This document shows, piece after piece, positions 23,380 to 29,746 of a stretch of 29,746 nucleotides of DNA. Made by a program: the position numbers and the translations under genes. This DNA is from Nitrospiraceae bacterium (lineage in GTDB: Bacteria; Nitrospirota; Nitrospiria; Nitrospirales; Nitrospiraceae). Location of the stretch: contig SYGW01000073.1 of assembly GCA_005800255.1 (NCBI GenBank), positions 1 to 29,746 of the forward strand, given 5' to 3'. The notes below the pieces were generated by a model. That model made no database searches, was not told the DNA's origin, and saw only the letters and a program-made list of their open reading frames with translations. Position 1 is the first letter of the stretch. Each line of letters opens with the position of its first letter.

Positions 23380-24801
23380 ATGCAGGGAGGACTTGAGGAT
23401 ACGATCTGCGCCATTGCCACCCCCATGGGGGAGGGCGGCATCGGGATCGTTCGTCTGAGCGGCTCCCAATCGCTCACGGTCGCCTCCCGGGTCGTTCGCT
23501 TACGTTCCAGCCGCCCCCTGACATCGATTTCCTCACATAGGCTCTATCTCGCCGACCTGGTGATGCCCGCAGCGGACAAGCCGAACGATCGTGCGCTCGA
23601 TCACACGCCGGCTGCCGGCCTGCTCGACGAAGCGCTCGTGGTCTATATGAAAGCGCCTCGCTCATTTACCGCGGAAGATGTGGTCGAGATTCAGTCGCAT
23701 GGCGGAACCTTGGTGCTGGAACTGATCTGCAGGGTCTGCGTCGAATCAGGCGCACGGATGGCGGAGCCGGGAGAGTTTACGAAGCGGGCGTTCCTCAACG
23801 GGCGGCTGGAGCTTTCCCAGGCGGAGGCGGTCCTCGATACCATCAAAGCCACATCGGCCGCCGGACTCCTCGTTGCCCAGCGCCATCTGCGGGGCGACCT
23901 TGCCCGCGAGGTGGAGCAGGCCAGATCCTCACTTCTCACGGTGTTGGCCCATGTGGAGGCGGGAATCGATTTTTCGGATGAAGATATCGCCTTTCTGCAA
24001 CGGGAGGAGCTGATACACATCGTACGGGATGCCCATGCCCTGGTTCAGAAACTCGAAGCCACGGCGCAGGAGGGGCGGATCTTGCGGGAGGGGGCGCGCG
24101 TCGTCATTCTGGGACGCCCGAATGTCGGAAAATCCAGCTTGCTGAACCGTCTATTGAGAGAAGAGCGCGCCATTGTGACGGCCATTGCCGGAACGACGAG
24201 GGATGTGATCGAGGAATCCCTCGACCTTCACGGAGTGGTGATTCGAGTGATGGATACGGCGGGGCTGCGGAACACGGACGACTTCGTCGAACGGGAAGGA
24301 ATCAAACGGACGCGCGCCGCGCAAGAGGAAGCCGATCTTCTGTTAGTGGTGCTGGATGGGAGCGCGCCCCTCACGAGCGACGATCGTGAGCTCTTGCAGT
24401 CGGTCCGCGATCGCAAACATGTCGTGGCGCTGAATAAAGCGGATCTTGCCCAGGCCCTGGCGACCGACGCCGCGCTGACAGGCCATCCGACCTATCCCAT
24501 TTCGGCAAAGACCGGCCTGGGAGTGGAGGCGATGAAATCGGCTCTTCGTGCGCAACTGGTCTCCGGAGACTTTGAGGCAGCGGAAAGCGTCACTGTCACG
24601 AACGTGCGGCATCGGGATGCATTGCGCCGGGCCGGTGAATCCTTGGGACAGGCCCTTGAGTCCGTGCAAGGCGGAATGGCCGGCGAGCTCGTTTCGATTG
24701 ATGTGCGCGCTGCTGCCGATGCGCTCGGAGAAATTACTGGGGCCATTACGACGGATGAAATTTTGTCGCAAATCTTTTCAGAATTTTGTATCGGCAAGTA
24801 G
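23380..24801 (+). CDS. mnmE: tRNA uridine-5-carboxymethylaminomethyl modification GTPase
   Basis: 473 residues, normal length. The N-terminal folate-binding domain opens with DTICAIATPMGEGGIGIVRLSG, the central GTPase has G1 GRPNVGKSS (245-253), G2 GTTRD, G3 DTAG (292-295) and G4 NKAD, and the C-terminus ends FCIGK with the conserved catalytic Cys. With MnmG it adds the 5-carboxymethylaminomethyl group to wobble U34 of tRNAs. mnmG begins 6 nt downstream, so the two partners are co-expressed. The start lies 56 nt after yidC; a T-TEA-type alternative is not seen. Confidence 0.96.
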   Translation: MQGGLEDTICAIATPMGEGGIGIVRLSGSQSLTVASRVVRLRSSRPLTSISSHRLYLADLVMPAADKPNDRALDHTPAAGLLDEALVVYMKAPRSFTAEDVVEIQSHGGTLVLELICRVCVESGARMAEPGEFTKRAFLNGRLELSQAEAVLDTIKATSAAGLLVAQRHLRGDLAREVEQARSSLLTVLAHVEAGIDFSDEDIAFLQREELIHIVRDAHALVQKLEATAQEGRILREGARVVILGRPNVGKSSLLNRLLREERAIVTAIAGTTRDVIEESLDLHGVVIRVMDTAGLRNTDDFVEREGIKRTRAAQEEADLLLVVLDGSAPLTSDDRELLQSVRDRKHVVALNKADLAQALATDAALTGHPTYPISAKTGLGVEAMKSALRAQLVSGDFEAAESVTVTNVRHRDALRRAGESLGQALESVQGGMAGELVSIDVRAAADALGEITGAITTDEILSQIFSEFCIGK

Positions 24802-24807
24802 GAGCGT

Positions 24808-26712
24808 GTGAGCGTGGAACAGGCGGTTGACGTCATTGTCGTCGGGGGAGGCCATGCAGGCTGCGAAGCCGCCTTGGCGGCGGCGCGCATGGGTGCGAAC
24901 ACTCTGCTCCTCACGATGAATCACGACCGCATCGCGCAGATGTCCTGCAACCCGGCGATCGGGGGCATCGCCAAAGGCCACCTCGTCAAGGAAATCGATG
25001 CGCTGGGCGGGGAGATGGCGCGGAACACGGATCAGGCCGGCATCCAGTTCCGCTTCATCAACACGAGCAAAGGCCCGGCGGTGCGGGCCCTCCGCGTCCA
25101 ATGCGACAAGAAGCTGTACCGGGAGGCCATGCAACAAACGTTGCGCCTCCAGCCGGGACTTACGATCGGCGAAGGCACGGTCGATCGCCTGCTGACGCAT
25201 GCCGGCGCGATTGCCGGCGTCGTGACCGGACGCGGCGAGCGCATCTCGGCAAAGGCCGTCATTCTGACATCAGGAACATTCCTTAAGGGACTTATCCATA
25301 TCGGCCTGAATCATTTTCCCGCGGGACGAGCCGGAGAAGCATCCGCCGAACACCTGTCCGATTGCATGCGCGACCTGGGGTTCGAAGTGGGGCGGCTCAA
25401 AACCGGCACGCCTCCTCGCCTGGACGGGGCCACCATCGATTTTTCCGTCATGGCGCCGCAGCCGGGCGACGATCCGCCGCCACCCTTCTCGTATCGGACC
25501 GACTGGATTGTGAACCGGCAGCTTCCCTGCCATTTGACCCATACGAGTCGCGCGACCCATGAGTTAATCCAACGCAACCTGGACCGGTCGCCGCTCTATA
25601 GCGGCATCATTGAGTCGATAGGGCCCCGCTATTGCCCCTCGATCGAAGATAAGGTCGTCCGTTTCGCCGACAAAGAGCGGCACCAGATCTTTATCGAACC
25701 GGAAGGGCTGGAAAGCCGGGAGTATTACCCCAACGGAATTTCCACCAGTCTCCCAGTCGATGTGCAGGCCGCCATGCTCAAAACGATTCCGGGGTTGGAG
25801 CAGGCCACCATGCTCAAGCCTGGCTATGCGATCGAGTATGATTATTTTCCTCCCAGGCAATTGCACCAGACTCTGGAGACCAAACTACTGGCTGGCCTTT
25901 ACCATGCGGGACAGATCAACGGGACATCAGGCTATGAAGAGGCGGCGGCTCAAGGCCTAATGGCCGGAATCAATGCAGTCTTGAAACTGCGCGAAGAGCC
26001 CCATTTGGTGCTGGACCGGTCGCAGGCCTATATTGGCGTTTTAATTGATGATCTCATAACAAAGGACGCTCGTGAGCCCTATCGCATGTTCACCTCTCGG
26101 GCAGAATATCGCCTTTTGTTGCGCCACGGGAATGCGGACCTTCGATTAACTGACATTGGACAAAAGGCCGGCTTGATCTCCGATAAGGTCTACGCCAAAT
26201 TTCAGATCAAACAAGAAGCCATTGAATCAGAATTGGTGCGGCTCGAAGAGTTTCGACCCAGGCTCACGGAGGTCGTTCGCGAACGTTTACTGAAGGCTCA
26301 GATCGACGAGATCTCCGGACCCTGCACCGCTGCACAACTATTGCGGCGGCAAGGTGTCAGCTATAAGACTCTCCTGGAAGCGCTTGAAATTGACTCTGTG
26401 CAAGATATTGAAACATATGAGGAAATAGAGCTTCAGGTCAAATATTCAGGTTACATTAAGCGACAGCTTCAACAGATAGGGCGGTTTAAAAAGCTTGAGT
26501 CCAAGCCCATTCCAATCAACTTTGACTACGATAAAACAACTGGATTCTCACGAGAAGTTCGCGAAAAGTTAAAGAAAGTTCGCCCGGCATCCATTGGCCA
26601 AGCATCGAGAATTTCAGGAATCACGCCAGCAGCAATTTCCCTTCTCCTTGTGGCACTCGAAAGACACAAAGGGGAATCCGGCCGAGATAATCTTTTACGA
26701 CTTTCATCTTAA
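24808..26712 (+). CDS. mnmG: tRNA uridine-5-carboxymethylaminomethyl modification enzyme, FAD subunit
   Basis: 634 residues from GTG 24808, with TAGGAG just upstream. [21 protein letters not shown] is the FAD-binding Rossmann loop and [20 protein letters not shown] the GidA signature; the C-terminal domain has [20 protein letters not shown]. It is the partner of MnmE in modifying tRNA wobble uridine. From about 26040, roughly codon 410, base composition falls from about 60% to about 40% GC and stays low into rsmG, although the protein text remains normal. That change inside one gene is unusual. Confidence 0.96.
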   Translation: MSVEQAVDVIVVGGGHAGCEAALAAARMGANTLLLTMNHDRIAQMSCNPAIGGIAKGHLVKEIDALGGEMARNTDQAGIQFRFINTSKGPAVRALRVQCDKKLYREAMQQTLRLQPGLTIGEGTVDRLLTHAGAIAGVVTGRGERISAKAVILTSGTFLKGLIHIGLNHFPAGRAGEASAEHLSDCMRDLGFEVGRLKTGTPPRLDGATIDFSVMAPQPGDDPPPPFSYRTDWIVNRQLPCHLTHTSRATHELIQRNLDRSPLYSGIIESIGPRYCPSIEDKVVRFADKERHQIFIEPEGLESREYYPNGISTSLPVDVQAAMLKTIPGLEQATMLKPGYAIEYDYFPPRQLHQTLETKLLAGLYHAGQINGTSGYEEAAAQGLMAGINAVLKLREEPHLVLDRSQAYIGVLIDDLITKDAREPYRMFTSRAEYRLLLRHGNADLRLTDIGQKAGLISDKVYAKFQIKQEAIESELVRLEEFRPRLTEVVRERLLKAQIDEISGPCTAAQLLRRQGVSYKTLLEALEIDSVQDIETYEEIELQVKYSGYIKRQLQQIGRFKKLESKPIPINFDYDKTTGFSREVREKLKKVRPASIGQASRISGITPAAISLLLVALERHKGESGRDNLLRLSS

Positions 26713-26779
26713 TCTCAGAAATTCTGAAATTTTTCGGCCAGTGTCGGAATATCTTGACCTCATCTGTTGATTCACGTAA

Positions 26780-27436
26780 TTGTTCCACGTGGAACATAAA
26801 CAAGAATTACATATCCTCATAGTTGACTCAGCAAAAGAAATTGGACTGACTATAGAGGATGCCCAGGTCGAACAATTCATCCGCTATCTGACTCAGCTCA
26901 TTGAGTGGAATAAGACAATCAATCTCACCGCGATTATCGAGCCCCGTGAAATTATCATCAAACACTTCATTGACTCACTTGCTGCGCTCGTTGCAATAAA
27001 TTTCCTGGGACAGGCTCTAGTGCTTGACGTAGGATCCGGCGGGGGATTCCCGGGCATTCCACTGAAAATCATGAGGCCAGATCTCCAGCTGGTTCTCATT
27101 GAGCCGGTTCAAAAAAAATGTTCCTTTCTTAATTCGGTAATCGGCCTCTTGAAACTTCGTGGAATATCCACATTTAATGGTACTATCGAGCAATATACTA
27201 AGAAACCTCTTCATCCGACTGTTGACATGATTGTCCTACGAGCATTGAAATTTGAAGACGTAAGAAAGCATGTTCCAGCCTTATTAGCACCAAATGGAAA
27301 AGTCACCCTATACCGAGCAGAAACAGTCCAAAATCATGAACTTGGCGACGAATTTCATCTCGTTAAAGAAGCAACTTTTCTTTTACCGCAGGAATCTGGC
27401 AAAAGAGTTATTGCAGTAATTGGAAAGAATAATTAG
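26780..27436 (+). CDS. rsmG: 16S rRNA (guanine-527-N7) methyltransferase
   Basis: 218 residues. VLDVGSGGGFPGIPLKIMRPD (81-101) is the SAM-binding loop of RsmG, preceded by WNKTINLTAI, and VLRALKF follows in the second half. It methylates G527 of 16S rRNA with SAM. The start is uncertain: TTG 26780 gives MFHVEHKQEL, where the first codons are simply a parS site read as protein, and GTG 26789 lies inside the same site; no Shine-Dalgarno precedes either. The gene is about 40% GC, far below its neighbours. It stands between mnmG and parA, the standard order, with a parS site at each side. Confidence 0.93.
   Translation: MFHVEHKQELHILIVDSAKEIGLTIEDAQVEQFIRYLTQLIEWNKTINLTAIIEPREIIIKHFIDSLAALVAINFLGQALVLDVGSGGGFPGIPLKIMRPDLQLVLIEPVQKKCSFLNSVIGLLKLRGISTFNGTIEQYTKKPLHPTVDMIVLRALKFEDVRKHVPALLAPNGKVTLYRAETVQNHELGDEFHLVKEATFLLPQESGKRVIAVIGKNN
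26781..26796. promoter_or_regulatory. parS site 1
   Basis: TGTTCCACGTGGAACA, a perfect 16-bp palindrome of the ParB/Spo0J-binding parS type. It overlaps the start of rsmG, so ParB bound here could block rsmG translation-start transcription or initiation. parA and parB lie 0.7 and 1.5 kb away. Confidence 0.93.
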
Positions 27437-27461
27437 TAATATAATCAAGCATGTATATCTA

Positions 27462-27477
27462 TGTTCCACGTGGAACA
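27462..27477. promoter_or_regulatory. parS site 2
   Basis: Second exact copy of the 16-bp palindrome, between rsmG and parA, 19 nt before the parA start. ParB bound here would cover the likely promoter or leader of parAB, allowing autoregulation. This is an inference from position. Confidence 0.93.
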
Positions 27478-27496
27478 GAATTAATCTAATCTCATA

Positions 27497-28273
27497 ATGA
27501 CAAAAATTATTGCAATCGCAAATCAAAAAGGTGGCGTTGGCAAAACGACCACGGCTGTAAACCTTGCCGCTGGTATTGCACTGCTGGGGAAACGAGTCCT
27601 TCTCATCGATATGGATCCGCAAGGAAATGCCACCAGCGGATTGGGAGTCGACCCACGGTCCCTGCAAGCCACGATCTATAATTGCCTGGTCAATGACGTG
27701 AAGTTCCAGGACGCCGTGCTTACCACGGAGGTAAATGGTCTATCGCTCTTGCCGGCAAATGCTGATCTGTCCGGGGCAGAAATAGAGCTGGTGAACGTTG
27801 AAAATCGAGAAAAACTGCTTCAGCGCTTCCTGCAGGACATCGAGCCATTATTCGACGTCATCTTCCTCGACTGTCCACCGACGTTGGGAATCCTGACGGT
27901 AAACGCCCTCGTCGCAGCCCGTACGATTTTAGTCCCGGTTCAATGTGAGTATTACGCGATGGAAGGGCTCAGCCGATTGGTCGGCAGCATCGAACGAGTC
28001 CGCCAATCGTTCAACCAGGATCTCCAGCTGGAGGGGATCGTCTTGACAATGTTTGATGCGAGGAATACGTTGGCTCGTCAAGTAGTTGAGCAAGTTCGCG
28101 CGCATTTCAAAGACGTTGTCTACAGCACCGTAATCCCTCGTAATGTGACGCTCGCCGAGGCTCCAAGTTACGGTCGCCCGGCCATGCTATATAACGTCGC
28201 GTCGGCAGGGGCGCAGGCCTATTTGTCTTTAGCCAAGGAGTTTGTGAGTCATGGAGAAAAAAGCGCTCGGTAG
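27497..28273 (+). CDS. parA: Chromosome-partitioning ATPase ParA (Soj)
   Basis: 258 residues. [10 protein letters not shown] (11-20) is the deviant Walker A with the signature Lys, [16 protein letters not shown] follows, and [18 protein letters not shown] is the Walker B region. It lacks an N-terminal helix-turn-helix, so it is the chromosomal Soj type. With ParB and parS it moves the origin region. The first 100 nt are AT-rich like rsmG, after which GC returns to the window norm. No Shine-Dalgarno is clear before ATG 27497; parS site 2 is 19 nt upstream. The 3' end overlaps parB by 23 nt. Confidence 0.96.
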   Translation: MTKIIAIANQKGGVGKTTTAVNLAAGIALLGKRVLLIDMDPQGNATSGLGVDPRSLQATIYNCLVNDVKFQDAVLTTEVNGLSLLPANADLSGAEIELVNVENREKLLQRFLQDIEPLFDVIFLDCPPTLGILTVNALVAARTILVPVQCEYYAMEGLSRLVGSIERVRQSFNQDLQLEGIVLTMFDARNTLARQVVEQVRAHFKDVVYSTVIPRNVTLAEAPSYGRPAMLYNVASAGAQAYLSLAKEFVSHGEKSAR

Positions 28274-29099
28274 AGGGCTCGACGCGTTGTTGCCTGCCGC
28301 CAAACCTGCGTCCACGACGGACATGCCGGAGGTTCGGTATCTGCGGGTCGATGCGATCGTGCCCAATCGTTATCAGCCGAGACAAACGTTTGCCCCTCAA
28401 GAGCTTGCGGAGCTCACAGCCTCACTGAAGCAAAGTGGATTGCTGCAGCCAATTTTGGTGCGCCGCAAGGGCGACGGAATCTATGAGCTCATTTCCGGTG
28501 AACGACGCTGGCGCGCGACGAAAGATGCGGGACTCGACACAATTCAAGCGGTCATTCGCAATTGCGGCGATGAAGAATCTGTCGTCCTGGCGCTGGTGGA
28601 AAATCTTCAACGGGAAGACCTGAACCCCATGGAAACGGCCAGGGCCTATCACCGGATGATGAACGAATTTGGGCTCACACAGGACATAATTGCGCAACGA
28701 GTCGGTTGTGAAAGATCCTCGATCGCCAACATTGTGCGGCTCACCCATCTTCCCTCAGAGGTTCAAGCGTTGATCGAAACGAATCAGCTTTCCATAGGCC
28801 ATGCGAAGGTTATTCTTGGTCTTCCGAACACAAGTGAGCAACTGCGGGTCGCCCAGCTCGTAGTCGCCAAAACATTATCCGTGAGAGAAACGGAAAAACT
28901 CGTAGAGGCCTCGCCAGTTGCGAAAAATCGCAAGACCAAGGAGCTACGCAGGACCCCCTGGTCCGACGTCGAGGAGCGGCTGCAAAAACGATTGGGCACC
29001 AAGGTCTCGATCCAAAAAGGACGACGCGGCGGAAAAATCGTCATTCACTACTTCTCAGCCCCGGAGCTCGACGGAATTCTTGAAACCCTTCTAAGCTAA
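28251..29099 (+). CDS. parB: Chromosome-partitioning protein ParB (Spo0J)
   Basis: 282 residues. [13 protein letters not shown] at the N-terminus binds Par[18 protein letters not shown] (83-89) and [17 protein letters not shown] (117-133) form the CTP-binding ParB fold; [22 protein letters not shown] is the helix-turn-helix that reads parS; and a C-terminal dimerisation part closes the protein. It loads at parS and spreads as a CTP-dependent clamp. AAGGAG about 10 nt before ATG 28251 lies inside parA. Its targets are the two sites at 26781 and 27462. Confidence 0.96.
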   Translation: MEKKALGRGLDALLPAAKPASTTDMPEVRYLRVDAIVPNRYQPRQTFAPQELAELTASLKQSGLLQPILVRRKGDGIYELISGERRWRATKDAGLDTIQAVIRNCGDEESVVLALVENLQREDLNPMETARAYHRMMNEFGLTQDIIAQRVGCERSSIANIVRLTHLPSEVQALIETNQLSIGHAKVILGLPNTSEQLRVAQLVVAKTLSVRETEKLVEASPVAKNRKTKELRRTPWSDVEERLQKRLGTKVSIQKGRRGGKIVIHYFSAPELDGILETLLS

Positions 29100-29251
29100 T
29101 TCACACCCATTCGTGCCCATTAACACTCCTGCTGGCCAGGGCATATTTATTGCTCTCGCACTCATGATTGAGCTCGTCCGGACTGTCTAGCAAGACACGG
29201 GGTCGCAGTCACAGTGAACCACTGGCACTAACTTGAGGAGGCCCACTCATT

Positions 29252-29746
29252 ATGTGGGACGTGAAACAAGACGTGCAGGATTCGGCCGAACAGGAACGGG
29301 ACGACATCACGGATCTCACGACCAACCCGGCGATCACAGATGCCGGGGGCATTATTGCCTTCGTCGAAAAAGGCGTCGAAGTTAACGGCACCATCACCTA
29401 TAGCGGCACGGTCAGAATTGACGGCTATCTCAACGGAGAAATCCACACAGACGGCATACTGCTGGTGGGGGAAAATGCCGTCATCCAAGCCAAAATCACG
29501 GCAGGAACGGTCATCTGCAAAGGAAAAATCACCGGCGATATCGTGGGCACAGAACGCGTAAAACTCCGCGACCCGGCAGTGGTGAGCGGAAGCGTGAAGA
29601 CGCCCGTCCTCTCCGTGGAAGACGGTGTACTGTTCAACGGCGACCTTGAAATGGTTCGCGCGGCGCACGCGCTTCCCCGGGAAATTCCGTCGCGCGAGGC
29701 GAACGTCATCGCGCAGCCGGAATTGAAACGCGCGAATGGCTATATC
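29252..29746 (+). CDS. Bactofilin, N-terminal part (3' end beyond window)
   Basis: 165 codons to the window edge without a stop. After a charged, probably flexible N-terminus (about 30 residues), the repeating short beta-strand pattern of bactofilins appears: GVEVNGTITYSGTVRIDGYLNGEI, then LLVGENAVIQAKITAGTVICKGKITGDIVG and VSGSVKTPVLSVEDGVLFNGDL. Bactofilins polymerise into nucleotide-free filaments that scaffold enzymes or chromosome-segregation factors at the inner membrane. GAGGAGG (29235-29241), about 10 nt upstream, supports ATG 29252. It follows parB by 152 nt in the same direction. The final C-terminal tail is not visible. Confidence 0.9.
   Translation, partial: MWDVKQDVQDSAEQERDDITDLTTNPAITDAGGIIAFVEKGVEVNGTITYSGTVRIDGYLNGEIHTDGILLVGENAVIQAKITAGTVICKGKITGDIVGTERVKLRDPAVVSGSVKTPVLSVEDGVLFNGDLEMVRAAHALPREIPSREANVIAQPELKRANGYI

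Noticed and set aside
26621..26803. Minus-strand frame beginning MFMFHVEQL
   Set aside because: Its N-terminus is the parS palindrome read on the other strand and the rest is antisense to mnmG.
27164..27172. DnaA-box-like nonamer (one mismatch to TTATCCACA) in rsmG
   Set aside because: A single imperfect site in coding sequence without a cluster or an unwinding region is not evidence for oriC.
29100..29251. Spacer between parB and the bactofilin gene as a possible origin or RNA gene
   Set aside because: No DnaA boxes, no convincing hairpin and no promoter pair with good spacing; only the ribosome site before the bactofilin is clear.

Overview
The window looks like part of a Nitrospira-type (nitrite-oxidising, phylum Nitrospirota) chromosome of high GC content. 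The main evidence is the partial gene at the left edge, whose product carries the sequence of a Nitrospira nitrite oxidoreductase alpha subunit (NxrA) with a twin-arginine signal. I cannot say from this window which lineage it is, or whether the strain is a canonical nitrite oxidiser or a complete ammonia oxidiser.

Layout. (1) 1-2326: the 5' part of nxrA on the minus strand, an AT-rich upstream region, and a broken IS (integrase-core transposase with an in-frame stop and a frameshift). The right end of the IS carries an outward-facing TTGACA that pairs with TAAAAT at 17 nt spacing to form a good promoter for the adjacent tRNA-Gly(GCC). (2) 2450-6085: a gene-poor stretch, a long inverted-repeat element at a stop codon, an unassigned methyltransferase-like protein, a ChaN-type haem-binding lipoprotein, a double-CDGSH Fe-S protein and a tiny membrane protein. 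(3) 6086-10244: tesA divergent from ybbA-ybbP, the same gene trio as in E. coli. (4) 10253-20292: a long minus-strand directon. It starts with a helical lipoprotein and three proteins related to L,D-transpeptidases, and continues into a tightly packed pgi-pgl-glk-rpiA-M1 aminopeptidase operon (gaps of 1, 0, -4 and -4 nt). (5) 20638-29746: the classic origin-proximal cluster rpmH-rnpA-yidD-yidC-mnmE-mnmG-rsmG-parA-parB, followed by a bactofilin gene that runs off the window.

How the parts fit. Region 5 contains a complete ParABS chromosome-segregation system: two identical 16-bp parS palindromes bracket rsmG, the first overlapping the rsmG start codon, next to parA and parB. A bactofilin scaffold gene follows parB. 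dnaA and a recognisable oriC are not in the window. Region 4 supplies sugar-phosphate enzymes (glucose phosphorylation, isomerisation, lactonase step, pentose-phosphate isomerisation) without zwf or gnd nearby. The envelope genes upstream of it probably act on peptidoglycan.

The observations I find most worth following are the IS-derived tRNA promoter, the recurring repeat element whose end supplies the stop codon of two unrelated genes, the parS site embedded in the rsmG start, the AT-rich patch over mnmG 3'-rsmG-parA 5', the catalytically empty third member of the L,D-transpeptidase cluster, and the parAB-bactofilin linkage. I saw no CRISPR array, prophage or defence system.
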